In this document: positions 46,398 to 57,590 of the stretch, piece by piece
Layout: each line of letters begins with the position of its first letter
How positions within the stretch are numbered: the stretch's first letter is position 1
Source: Buxus sempervirens
Taxonomy: Eukaryota; Streptophyta; Magnoliopsida; Buxales; Buxaceae
Direction of reading: 5' to 3'
Assembly: GCA_947561395.2 (NCBI GenBank)
Contig: OX387186.1
Span: 39,823,220 to 39,887,219 of the forward strand
DNA length: 64,000 nucleotides
Notes under the pieces: model-generated
Told to the model about the DNA's origin: nothing
Seen by the model: the letters and a program-made list of their open reading frames with translations, nothing else
Databases searched by the model: none
Position numbers and translations under genes: made by a program

Positions 46398-48238
46398 TGT
46401 GAGATATGGGAAAAATCAATTCAATGACTTCCTCAATCATCACACGGGCTCAATAAAAATCATGGAGTCGCCACCATTCCTTTTTAGGGTGTAAATGGAC
46501 ACCAAAATAATCAAATAAAATAAATATATAAAAAAACAAAATTAGAGTAAAAATAACTCTAATAAAAAAAATAAACCAGAGATGGGTAAGGAGATTAGAT
46601 TATGAATAGGGGAAGGTGTTAGGCACCCCTATTCATCCACACAAGGTGATTGCCAAGTATTGTTCATGTTTTAAAAAGGCTTGCTAATTAAAATCAAATC
46701 AAAATTAAAAGAAAAAGCATAAAAAATGTATGGCTTTTTCCATATGAATGATCCCATTAATTCTGGATCCTTCTTATGAATATACCATTCCTTGGGCTTC
46801 ATGATTGACTAAAATCAAGAAAAAAAAATCCAAAGTAAAAACTTCAAAAATATAGCTCTAAGTCAAATCCTTGAAATCTAAGAATTACATAATAATAAAA
46901 AATTATTTTTACAAAAAATTGCAGGATTGAACTGGAACAATCTAGGGTGCAGATCTGGCCCAGATTTCTCATTAATTAAGAAATCTAAACCAAATACACC
47001 CATGTTGATGAAAAACATCAAAAGGGGAGAGTTTAGACCATAGGGTCTTCTCTCAAAATTGAAAATAAACTAAAAATCACTTTATGAAGTTGAAGAATGA
47101 ATCAAAACCATTTAGGGTACAGATCTGGTCCATGTTTCTCATTAATTAAGAGATCTGAGCCAGATTCACCTATATTGATGAAAAACATCAAAAGGGAAGA
47201 GTTTAGACCATAGTGTCCTCTTTAAAAAATAAAAAATAACCCAAAAATCACCTCATGAAACCCTAGAGGTTACTTTAAGGCTTCTAATTTCAGATCTACC
47301 ATATAGATCATGGCAGACCCAAAATTCTAGCCTAATGATAAAAATAATAAAAAAAACATAAAAAAGGGGAGAAAACAACGTAAAAATCAAAATCTAGGAG
47401 GAAAATGAGATCTAATGCTATGAACAGCATAAATACATGGTATTCCTCCATATTTCATCAATAATCAATTATACAACCTAAACAAAATATTAAAACTACA
47501 TATTTCTAAGATTACAACATATGGGGATCTGCTCTACGGTTCCATTTCTGTCCTTCTTTCTCTTAGAACTCTCTTCACGTTTTACAGCTAAAGAAGATAC
47601 ATGAGGTACTTAGATTTAGGTTTGGGGTTACAATCACACACAGGCCTTATTCTACAGAAAGGGAGAAGATTAGAATAATCCTAGAAATTAAAACTAGAAA
47701 ATAAAGGGGGAGAGAAGCTTACCTGGACTTGAGAAAGCAAAGAGGCAGGGGTTCTCTTCTTCACTTGGAGCTCTTCTAATCTTCAATTTCTGGCCATTTG
47801 CTTGAGGAGAGGACTCCTATTTATAGGCAAAAGCTAGGGCAAGGGAGGGCCCCATGGGCAAACCCAAAATAGGTTCTAGAATGTTCCAACTAGGTTTTAA
47901 AACTTGAGTTGGGGTAATTTCGAGACCCAACGGAGGGCAAAACGGGGAGGACGCTCCTCCTAGAGAGAGGTAAAAATAGCAACAAGGCTTAAAAAATGAA
48001 TTTTTACGAAAACGCCCAAAAATACGCGTGACCGCACTTAAATTGCGGACATGCTATGTCCGCATTTTCAATGTGGTCACGTAATGTCCGCAAATCAAAT
48101 GCGATCAAGGCTCGTCCGCATATCAAATGTGGACAGCACAGGTTTGACCAATTTTTAACCTTTTTTGACCTGTTTCAAATCCCAATTAAATATTTTTCTT
48201 TATTTTCTCATCCTGTAGTGCAATTTGGGGTGTCTACA
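46398..48238 (-). mobile_element. Ogre C 3' LTR, 1.8 kb
   Basis: Plus-strand ends are TGTGAGATATGGG and GGGGTGTCTACA. Minus-strand signals are palindromes (48136-48028), TATAAATA (47825-47818) and donor CAG|GTAAGC (plus GCTTAC at 47717-47722). It is about 1 kb shorter than the Ogre A LTR. Confidence 0.92.
48028..48136. promoter_or_regulatory. Ogre C palindrome cluster in U3
   Basis: Units joining GTCCGCATTTTCAATGTGG-like halves: ATTGCGGACATGCTATGTCC, GTCCGCAAATCAAATGCG and TCCGCATATCAAATGTGGAC. The cluster ends about 200 bp upstream of the LTR TATA box. Copies recur at 48583-48690, 52664-52766 and 62389-62508. Confidence 0.8.
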
Positions 48239-48250
48239 ACTGCCCCCACT
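48239..48250 (-). other. Ogre C polypurine tract
   Basis: The minus strand reads AGTGGGGGCAGT directly before the 3' LTR start. Confidence 0.85.
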
Positions 48251-48432
48251 TTGCTGGAATTGGAACTAATTATCAGCAAAGAGCCAAAAGACCCACAAAT
48301 TGCACTTTTCTTGAGATTTGTCCAGTTAATTGCAACTTGCAAGGATTAAAAGGGTAATTTTGGAAAAAAGTATTTGTGTGGAGGATTTGCTGAAAAGTCC
48401 CTAACTTTAAGGGGCAAAACCTCCTCTTTAGT

Positions 48433-48464
48433 CTCACTAAGCACTCGTGGCTATGAAGTGAGAT
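48433..48464 (-). ncRNA. Conserved hairpin near the Ogre C polypurine tract
   Basis: Arms TCTCACT and AGTGAGA surround a loop with CACTCGTGGCTATG. It matches the Ogre A hairpin in loop and position, with different but still paired inner arms. Confidence 0.6.
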
Positions 48465-48582
48465 TTGAGCAAAACTTTTTAAAACAAAAGTGGGTAAAGG
48501 CAATCCTTGAAACTTACAATTAAAATGGACATTAATTCTTTGAAAAGTACGGAGAAAATGACGAAAAAAATCATTTTTTGTG

Positions 48583-48700
48583 CTGTCCGCATTTACATTG
48601 CGGTTTGGCTTTGTTCGCATTTTGAATGCGGAAATGCCATGTCCGCATTATTTTTGCAGACCTGAGATGTCCGCGTTTCTTCTACGGTTTTCCAGGGTTT
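48583..48700 (+). promoter_or_regulatory. Palindrome cluster and probable promoter of the antisense PMD gene
   Basis: Three GTCCGCATTTACATTGCGG-type units (48583-48690) lie ahead of TTTTAAAAACC (48697), which could act as a TATA box. A CT-rich, 5' UTR-like stretch follows (48715-49010). Confidence 0.5.
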
Positions 48701-50090
48701 TAAAAACCGTGAACGCGAATAGTCTTCTCCACTTCTTCTGCTCCCATTTCTTCTCCAAACCCTTGAGACCGCACCTTTCCTTCCAGTTTTCAACCTCCTC
48801 TCGACGGTGACTCATCTTTTCCGGTCGACAGCTCATCTTCTCCGGCGAACCCTTGCTTCTCCAGTAACTCTCATTTTCTCCGGTGACTATGGTGCCTTTG
48901 ACAACTGCTGTGGTTGAACCCTCGAGTTCTCCATTTTGGTAGTATTTCACTATTGCGGCAGTGTTCCTCCATTGAATCAAAGCTTCATTTGTCGATTGTT
49001 CTCCTTCTCTAGTAAGTAGACCTCAAGCTTAGATTTTGCATATTCAATTTAATTCAGCTAAACAGGTATGCTGAAAAATCCCTTTTCTTTGAAATTTCCC
49101 TGTGGTGATGAATTTAACTTGATTGAGATTGAAAAGAATCCCCAATTTTTAAGCTTGCTCATACTCTTGATGAATTTGTATAACTTGTGATTCATGAACC
49201 ATGGACCAATTTTTGGATGGACCCCGGATAGCTTGTGACTGTATCAACTTTGCCTTTTAGTTGCTCTCGGATGCCATGTTTGACTTAAATTGCAACCATC
49301 TAATGCATTTTGATGTTCCATGTTTGCCCGGTTGCCTTGCTTGTCTTGAACTACTTCTCATGTGATCTTTTGGCCAAAACTTGTTCTCAAGCTATCAATT
49401 TGATCTTGGGTTCTTGAGTGAACAAATTCTCAAATTTTTGCTTTGGCTGCATTGTTCAACACTAAGTTGATGGAATTTGTCAATGTTCCAATCGAATATT
49501 GCAACATGTATTTGATGAGTGACTCTTGATCCTCTATTCCTGAATGAATTTTGATGTATCTGTGTGAATAAATCCCCAAATTACTGTGTATCTCATTGCT
49601 ATAACTTGCTGATTTTGATCTGATTTCTTTTCATGCATGCTCTTCATGGTTTTCATGCCCTCTGTTTGAATCTATACTTGAGGTGTTGCTAGGCTATTGA
49701 TTTGAACACTTTAGCTTGAAATGGCCACTCTTGAACTGACTTCTGGCCTCACTATGGATCTTTGAATTTACACTTTAATAGGCTGAGATTTGTAAGCTTG
49801 CTATTTTAGCATGCTTTGATGACCCTGAAATCAAATAGAATTAAACAATTAGGGATCTTAGAGATAAACACAAAATTCCAATCCTTAATACACACATTTT
49901 TTTCTTTTTTTTTTAATTCTTTTTTTTAGACTATATAAACAAATAAGATTTCTCAAAATATAAACTCCTTCAGTTGACCCCTGAGCGGTTGGAGATTTCT
50001 GAAGTATATCTTTCCACTCTCCAGTTTTTCTTGCAAACAATTAATCTCAATTAAAATGAAAATCAAACAAAACGAATTTATAATAAAATA
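48701..50090 (+). other. Leader and likely first intron of the antisense PMD gene
   Basis: A CT-rich leader runs to a donor-like TCTAGTAAGTAG (about 49007-49018). Then about 1 kb of AT-rich sequence with T runs extends to near the ATG at 50091. There is no ORF of note. The intron is inferred. Confidence 0.4.
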
Positions 50091-52332
50091 ATGAATCATC
50101 TCCCTGATTTGAACTCACAAATGGCCCGTATTCGTTCAGCTCCTAGGGATCCTGCAGATGAGCCCTCTTCCTCTAGCGTTCGGAGGGATCCTGCTGATGT
50201 GGCATCTTCTTCGAGAGCCGAGAGGGACTCCGATTCTGATGTCCCTGATCTTCCTTCTGGGGGTTCGCGTGAGGCGACCCCAGAGGTATACTCCAACCCT
50301 TCTGAAATTCAGCTTCTCTTTCAACATCCTTCACCTTGATTATTTCTTCTTTCAATTTGTTTCCTTAGCCGGTGGCTAAGGCTCCTGGCCGAGGCAGGGG
50401 CCGTGGCGAGCACCGAGGTAGAGGCCGAGATGGAGGCCGTAATGGAGGCCTAGGCAGAGGCCGTGGTGGAGGCCGTGGAGGAGGCCGTGACAGGGGTCGA
50501 GGCGACAAGGAGTCTGAAACTAGAGTTGAGGTCCCTGAAGTGATCGCAGCACAGATTAGGGATACCGACCTTCTTCATGGCCTAAGGACTCATCCCTCAG
50601 CATGTATTAGGGCGGATATCCCTTTGGAGTATCCTCTGTCCCATTACCAAGGGAGCTAGGCTAGCTTCACCAAATTTCTTGGAGGTTGCAGTTCGTCCTT
50701 TCGCCGGGAGCTGAGCTTGTTTGGTTTTGGCCACTTCATCACCATCCCAAGCGTGCACTTGGATCGGGCTCTTATCACGGCGATGCTCCAGAGATTTTTC
50801 CCAGAGACGCTGAGCTTTCATTTCCTAGATATAGAGATTGAGATTCGGCCATCCGATTTTATACTCATCACCGACATCAGGATGTCTGGAGATATTATCC
50901 CTGAGATGGTGAGGCCTACTGATGTTGAGATCGCTGCCCTTATTGGATTTGAGGCAGTGCCCCTGGAGGCCTGGGATGGAGGGAGACCTAAATTATCCCT
51001 GACTTGGTTGAGAGAGGCCTTCCAAGAGAGTGGATTCAATTAGATTGCCATGGGCCATGCAGACTTCCCCTTTGCTTTCTGCTTCGTATTCCTCTACATG
51101 ATGGGCTCTTGCTTTTGCCCAGAGGATACGACTTCCGTCAGTCCCCATTTTTTGAGCTTGTTAAGGGACCTGCAGCAGGCTAGGAGATATGCTTGGGGCC
51201 CGCTTATCTTTGGCACTATCTTGGCTGGTTGCGCCGAGTCTCTAAAGGCCTTTCCACCTCCCGAGGTGCCGGAGTTTGGTGCAGATTTTTCTGGCCCTTC
51301 TCACATGCGGAGACTCTGATAATGGAGGGTGACTATGATGCCTGGTTTGGGCAGGCTTCAGTTGGGTGCCTCATGCCACCCATGCCTGTTCGAGGCAGAG
51401 TCACGGAGATAGGAGGGGTAGTGATTCAAGCCTACGATACCACGGTATGCTTTTCCTCCTTTTGACTTTCATTTCTTATCTTCACTTTGGCCTAGAATTT
51501 CTGACATATTCTCGTTCGTTTCAGGAGGCTCAGTTGGCAGAGGTCTGGGCTCGATATACTGATTTAGAGCATCAGCGAGATGCTGTTATCGCTGAGTGGG
51601 ACACCCTCCTCGTTACGATTGCCGATCTCAGAGTACAGCTTGCTAGGACACAGGGCCAGGCGGGTCCTTCTAGTGTACAGGACCAGGCGGGTCCATCTCA
51701 TGCTCAAGTTGATTCTTCCACCTCTTTCAATTACTGCTTCTTATATCTGTTTATTCTATTCTGATTAGAATTCCCTTTTTTATTTTCAAGATGACACGGC
51801 CAGCCCTCCCTCTAGTTCACGCACTCCTCCGCACCTTAGAGGGGAGGTATTTTCAGTGGCACGCGTGCACTTCGTGACCTCTCCTCGAGCTGCAGAGGTG
51901 CCTGCAGTAGAGCCCGAAATAGAGATTGAGGCTGCATCTGCTACGGCGCCTACTGCAGAGGACATTCCTGAGTCTGCCCCAGAACCAGAGACTGCTCCAG
52001 ATGCGACTACTGAGATGGATGTAGAGATGGAGCCTGCTGAGGGGACTGGGGTGACGAAGGAGGTGCCCATGGAGGCCACTGTGACAGAGGAGGCGCCTAT
52101 CGAGCCTGTGGTGGACCCGAGGCCTGATGCCAATGTATCTGCACCTGTTGCCGAGCCTACCACTGATCCCGAGCCTGCTGATGATCCCATTTCTGCTGAT
52201 CCTGATGCTGAGCCTACCGAAGATGTAGATATCCTAGAGTTTGCCTCGACTGCTTCAGATGACTCAGGGTATGTTCCTCCTGAGCACCTGACTACCGGCC
52301 TTGTGCCCTTGAGTATTATGTATGACGTTTAG
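50091..52332 (+). pseudogene. Antisense PMD-domain gene of Ogre C, multi-exon, decayed
   Basis: Exon 1 from 50091 encodes a Ser/Asp-rich start ending at GAG|GTATAC (about 50286). After CCTTAG (about 50369) comes a Gly/Arg-rich segment (GRGRGRGEHRGRGRDGG), then a plant mobile domain: LDRALITAMLQRFFPETLSFHF...DFILITDI and FCFVFLYMMGS...FLSLLRDLQQARRYAWGPLI. The frame is constant from 50372 to 51319 except for TAG at 50657 and 51041. A shift near 51190-51310 is needed to continue to DAWFGQASVG. Further exons give a coiled coil (about 51525-51720) and a Glu/Pro/Asp-rich acidic tail (51856-52332). PMD proteins occur in plant genes such as MAIN/MAIL1 and in transposons. RNA binding by the RG-rich part is inference. 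Confidence 0.72.
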
Positions 52333-52663
52333 TCTATTTTGGGCAGGATGAATTGTTGTACTGCTCGCCATATAGTACCGCTTGTCTTCGAGCGCCGGCG
52401 ATCTCGAGGCAGAGGACGTGGAAGAGGACGGGGGGGATGGACCTGCAGAGGGACAGTAAATTAGTGCATCACATGTATATTTGTATTTTGACAAACTTAT
52501 GTATATTCTTATTCATATATGAAAACAGCAATTTCATTCATTTATCCCCTTCTTTATTTACATTCAGCACTTTATTGATTGATTCATGTATAAACAGGGA
52601 CAGGTGAAGCTTAAAACAACATTTCAATTGCAATTGCATATATATATATATATATATTCCAAA
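52333..52663. other. Spacer between the antisense genes
   Basis: It begins with a short Arg/Gly-coding remnant (about 52395-52458), then AT-rich sequence and a TA run (52637-52657). This is probably the 3' UTR of the PMD gene. Confidence 0.5.
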
Positions 52664-52796
52664 ACCGCATTTATTATATGGACAAGGCATGTCCGCATTT
52701 GATCTGCGGATACAGCATGACCATATTTGATATGTGGTCATGCCTTGTCCACATTTCAAATGCGTTTTTTGACCCTTTCGCGATTTTTCTATAAAA
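52664..52796 (+). promoter_or_regulatory. Palindrome cluster plus TATA box of the second antisense gene
   Basis: Three to four GTCCGCATTTGATCTGCGG-type units (52664-52766) are followed by TCTATAAAAAACC (TATAAAAA at 52790-52797) and, about 20 bases later, the ATG at 52816. The same palindromes precede the LTR TATA box. The short distance between TATA and ATG leaves almost no 5' UTR, so the real start could be the Met at 52888. Confidence 0.6.
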
Positions 52797-52815
52797 AACC
52801 CTGAGGAACATCATT

Positions 52816-54577
52816 ATGACATCCTGCTTACTTCCAAAACACCCTAGGCGGCCGCCCTTTGCTTCTAGTGCATCCTTTGGTGGTTCCATGGCATCTCTTG
52901 CCCCATCCTCCCTTGTTGACGAAGTCCCTCCTGCAAGACAACCTTTTAGATCAAAACCTCCTAATCTTACAAGATATAACATTGTAGACTCATTCTATAA
53001 CAGATGGGTTAACTCCATAACCCCAGAAGATGATATCCAATGAGATTCTACCAACTTAAGCCACATCCTGCTCATCTCTAGCATCCCCTTCAAATGGGAA
53101 ATCATTGAGGCTTTGATTGGACATTGGGAACCTCAATTAAATCTATTTCGATTTGGTGATAAAAAGATGACCCCTACAGTTGAGGAGATTGAAACAATCC
53201 TTAGCCTGAGATTTTCAGAAAAAGTGGTGAACCTGCCCCTTAAGCCTAAGTACAAAAAGGAAGCTTCCACTTTTTTGGGCATAGGGAAGAAGGACCTAGG
53301 GGAATCTGACTCCCTATTGACCCTATCCAAGCATTTTTTGACTGAAAAACTTCTAAGGAGTGACAACCCCCAAGCCTGGTTTAATGCCTTGACATTGATA
53401 GTGGTTAACCAACTACTCTTTCCACGGGATGATGATGAGGTTGACTTGGCTCTTATCTCAGTTATATGCCAGGTTAGGGAGCGTAAGAGATTAGCCCCTA
53501 TGATCTTGGTAGGGATATATCAAGCATTGACTGACTGCTATTTCAGGAGGAAGAAGTGCTTTCTTGCATGTGCCCCTATCCTATAGGTAAGATCTGGTTC
53601 CCCCTATATCTTTTTTTTTTTTACAACTTACTTGTGAAGCCAAACTTATTGGAAATAAATTGAAATACTCCCTCTTTTTGAAGCTTTGGTTGCTTGACCA
53701 CCTGAATCAGATTGAGATGATTGACCGCCGCTTTTCTACAAGAATGAAGGTTCTTGTTTTGATGAGTAACCGGGGATGTCCTAACATCCAAGGTGGCAAG
53801 CAGGATTCGTTCACCTTCTTGGGTACTCTCCAGGATGAACAGGTGAGATGGCTTAGCACTTATCAGCCAAACCCCGAGATAGTGATCAGCTTCAGAGATA
53901 GGAACTTCATGGTTCTAGTAGGCTTGAAATCTATTGTCCTTTATCTTCTTTTGAGGGTTCTTTGGCAGCTTGAAGGGACTCAGGGGATCATGATCCCAGA
54001 TGGATATGAAGACTTCTTGGGGCCACTTACACCAGCCACCATGGGGCTATGTGCTCGGTTGATGAAGGAGTAGTCCTATGTACACTTCTTGAGGGGCCCC
54101 GTCTTTTCTGAGTCACATGTGAAGGACTATCTTTTCTAGATCAGAGAACAGGTTCAGAGTCATGCCCCAGTACCAGAGGATCCTCCTGCTGTTCTTGCAC
54201 CCACTTATAAAGATATACTTGTTTCTGAGAAAGCATCCCACAAACGGCTTCAACAAATTTGGGTACGAGAAGCCAAAGAACTTAGGATACGAAGCATTGA
54301 TCTGGAGAGGCAAATTGAAGAGCAGGTGTCTCGCCGCATTGCTTTGGAAAAGAAACTTGAGGAGCAGAGGCTAGCCCGCCGCTTTGAAGTCCGAGTGATA
54401 CGGCAAAAGTACCATGATGCCTTAGCTAGCCTTAAAGGTATGAGGATCAAGCAGGCACTTTCAGATGAGGTCATCTCTTTTTTTAGCGATCCAAATGCAG
54501 AGGGAGCTTCTAGGATTATTGCAACTCAGGCAGCTTGGAGTCGGGAGCTTGAGGAGCGGCTAGGAGATAGGGACTAG
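52816..54577 (+). pseudogene. Second antisense gene of Ogre C: mobile-domain-like protein with coiled coil
   Basis: The first part (52816-53586) is one frame broken only by TGA at 53041 (IQ-stop-DSTNL) and TAG at 53584 beside GTAAGA, a probable splice donor. It contains ALIGHWEPQLNLFRFGDKKM and then TPTVEEIETILSL, the 'W-P...F-x-MTPTxEE' pattern of plant DUF7745/PMD-like proteins. After a short T-rich intron the frame from about 53637 to 54577 is open except for TAG at 54071 and 54137. It carries LFLKLWLLDHL and a C-terminal coiled coil (RSIDLERQIEEQVSRRIALE). The function is unknown; the family name is my best match from pattern and not a search. Confidence 0.65.
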
Positions 54578-55560
54578 CTCGTTTTATTGCATTTTTTTCT
54601 TTTTTTTCTTCATACCTTTGTACAAAATCAAACTCTAATAGTGGAAAGACAAAGGATTTTATTCAAAAATAAGTTTTATACTATTGGCCTCAGAATTCTC
54701 AGATGCTTGTAAAAACAAAGGTTTAATGAAAAGTATTTGATTTCTCATCACTGGCCAAAATATAATTTTTTTTTTTAAGTTTGGTCCAAAACATTTAATC
54801 ACACATAATTAAAGGAATTAAAATCAAGCTGAATAATGAAAAGGATGATTCAAGCAATAGGGAGAGATCAGATCTGCCTATCTTAGGACCCTTAAAGTCA
54901 TCCCCAAATGCCCTTTCTTCCAGAATTGACCCCATTATTCCCAGTCGGTTCCATCTCTAGTGCTCATACTGCTTTCACTTCAAGCTTGGACAACATGATC
55001 AACTCAACCTCTGACTCCATTTTTTTCCTTCTTTCTTTTATTCTTTTTCTTGCCAATGTTGCCCCTAGCGCCAGTTACGGTTTTCACTAGGGCCGGCTTT
55101 TGCATTCCGTCATCACCAATCTTTACGCTGAATATTGAAAGAATACACTAAAATCACCGAGGGCTTATAAATAGGACGAAATGAAGGCTACGTTTAGTTT
55201 ATGAAAGAAAAAGGTATTAAAGGCTCAAAATTTTTCCAAACATGAAAATAGGTCAACTGGACTTACAGTCATGATGAATATGATTCCCATTCCCCAAACT
55301 TTGTTCATTTCTTTTCTTTTTGCACTTGGCTTTCATTTGCCACTATTCCTTGCTCTTTTCTTTTCTTTTTCTTTCATTTGTTTTTCTTTTTGTTTTTGCC
55401 CCAATTAGCTTTGCCCCAGTATGAAACTGTAAGTCCCAGTTTAGGTTTATCAAAGAAGCGAACAGGCTCGACTTGGCTAAACTAGGGATTAAAATCTTGG
55501 GAAGTAAAGAAAGATGGCCTCAAATCATTTCCTAGTAATATTAAATCAAGGAAAATACCT
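54578..55560. other. Spacer between antisense gene and pol 3' end
   Basis: AT-rich with T and CT runs. Blocks match the Ogre A 3' region (GGCCTCAGAATTYTC, TTTGCCCCAGTRTG). TATAAATAGG on the plus strand at 55149 resembles a TATA box but leads into antisense pol. No gene is visible. Confidence 0.55.
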
Positions 55561-56097
55561 TTTTACTGCATCAGAGTTAATTGGCTTAGGAAAAGCTTTT
55601 CCATCCATTTCTGTTAAGATGAGTGCACCCCCTGATAGGACCTTTTTGACAACATAAGGCCCTTCCAATTTGGCTTGAACTTCCCACGAGGGTCTTCCAA
55701 AAATGGTAAAATTTTCTTTAAGATCAAATTTCCTTCTTGGAAAGTTATGGGCTTCACCTTATTGTAAGCCCTAGTCATTCTCTTCTGATACAACTGGCCA
55801 TGACAAAGCGCCTTCAAACATTTTTCCTCTATCAGATTGAGTTGATCATGTCGTGACTGTATCCATTCAGCGTCTTCCAATTCTGCTTCCATTAGCACTC
55901 TCAGTGATGGAATTTCAACCTCGACTGGTAAAACTACTTCCATTCCATAAACTAGGGAATACGGGGTTGCCCTAGTAGAAGTTCGGATTGAGATTCTATA
56001 GGCATGTAAAGCAAACGGTAGCATCTCATGCAAATCTCTGTAATTTACTACCATCTTCTGAATTAATTTCTTTATATTCTTGTTTGCTGCTTCTACT
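55561..56097 (-). pseudogene. int: Integrase C-terminal remnant of Ogre C
   Basis: The minus frame encodes AVEAANKNIKKLIQKM, then MLPFALHAYRISIRTSTRATPYSLVYGMEVVLPVEVEIPSL, and a C-terminal domain with QEGNLILKKILPFLEDPRGKFKPNWKG. This is the end of a Ty3-gypsy integrase, which inserts the cDNA copy. The zinc-binding and DDE-bearing N-terminal part is absent. It is joined at about 56098 directly to RNase H sequence, marking a deletion. Confidence 0.88.
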
Positions 56098-57345
56098 GCC
56101 AGTTAGCCCTTTCCTTTTTGTCCGTCTCATCATACTGTCCCAAGACACACCCCATTGATGTTTCCAAAACTGACAAGTACAGAATCAGTGGTCTTCCCAA
56201 AGTTGGTGTAACTAGCACAGGTGGATTCAGCAAATATTCCTTTATCTTATCAAAAGCCTGTTGGCAATCCTTATTCCAGACCGTTGGGTTGTTCTTTCTT
56301 AGAAGCTTAAAAATCGGTTCACAAATAGCAGTGAGCTGTACTATGAACCGGCTTATATATTGAATCCTTCCAAGGAAATGCCTAACTTCCTTCTCTGTTC
56401 TAGGTGGTGGCATGTCAATAATTGTCTTTGCTTTAGCCGGGTCAATCTCAATCCCCCTTTTGCTTACTATGAATCCTAATAATTTTCTTGATGTAGCCCC
56501 AAAGACACATTTTGCGGGTTAAGCCGTAAACTGTATTTCTTGAGTCGGTCAAACACTTTCTTCAAGTTGATCAGATGGTCCTCTTCTTCATACAATTTGG
56601 CAATCATATCATCCACATAGACCTCCATCTCCTTATGGATCATATCATGGAACAGTCCTATCATGACCTACTGGTAGGTTGCCCCGGCATTCTTAAGCCC
56701 AAATGGCATGACAGTGTAGTGGAAAGTACCCCAAGGTGTAATGAAAGCTGTTTTCTCTTGATCCTCCTTTACAATCCTGATTTAATTATATCCAGAGAAA
56801 CCGTCCATGAATAAGAACAGGCTATGTACAGCAATATTATCGACGAGAATGTCGATATGTGGAAGTGGAAAATCATCCTTTGGGCTTGCCATGTTGAGAT
56901 CTCTGTAGTCCACGCACATCCTGACTTTCCCATCCTTCTTTGGTACTGGCACAATATTTGCGAGCCACTCGGGGTACGTGGAGACTGCCAAAAATCCTAC
57001 TTGGAATTGTTTGACCACTTCATCTTTGACCTTCAGTGTCCATTCAGGTTTCAATCTTCTCAACTTTTGCTTAATCGGCTTAACCTCTGGCAGAATTGGT
57101 AGCCTGTGCACAACCATGTCAGTATCCAGTCCTAGCATATCCCGATACGACCATGCAAACACATCTTTATAGTCTGCCAAGAATCGTGACATTTCGTCAC
57201 GCTACACATCAGATAAGCATGCCCCAATCTTCACTATTTTTGGGTCATCTTTGGTCCCTGAATTTATTGAAATGGTCTCCTCAATATTAAGTTGAACACC
57301 CTTTTCATGACACTCCAATTGATATGCAATTTCTTTAGGAGGGTC
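56098..57345 (-). pseudogene. pol: Reverse transcriptase and RNase H start of Ogre C
   Basis: Minus-strand order: VQLNIEETISI (about 57340), DVFAWSYRDMLGLDTDMVVH, IVPVPKKDGKVRMCVDYRDLN, FLFMDGFSGYN, EMEVYVDDMIAK with the YVDD catalytic motif (about 56615), then MPPPRTEKEVRHFLGRIQYISRF and the RNase H start LILYLSVLETSMGCVLGQ. Stops interrupt it after SDV (about 57204), after SGYN (about 56780) and near 56665, and a frameshift lies near 56515. These sequences are typical of Ogre/Tat RT. RNase H stops at about 56100 because of the deletion. Confidence 0.92.
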
Positions 57346-57590
57346 GTCTTCTTCGACCTCGGTCTCTTCTTCGATCCCCATTAGGTCAAAGTTGAGCTCA
57401 AGGTCGAAGTCATATTCAACTTGATCTAATTTTGTTTACTTATATGGTTCATAAATGGTTTGGACCTTTTTGAAAAATTTAAATTTTCTAGAAAAAATGG
57501 AAAAATCTTTTTGGGTTTTTTGTGAGCCTACTAAAAAAGCTTTTCTTGAAGACGAAGGCTCATTAAAACCTTCAGGAAAAGGGCATTCCA
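57346..57590 (-). other. Region between protease and RT
   Basis: Acidic coding remnants (EEDDPP-like, about 57330-57380) and AT-rich sequence. Ogre elements are known to splice an intron between protease and RT. It could lie here, but I cannot place its ends. Confidence 0.45.

Noticed and set aside
55149-55158. TATAAATAGG as a third antisense promoter
   Set aside because: It leads only into antisense of pol, no palindrome cluster precedes it, and the Ogre A equivalent lacks the box.
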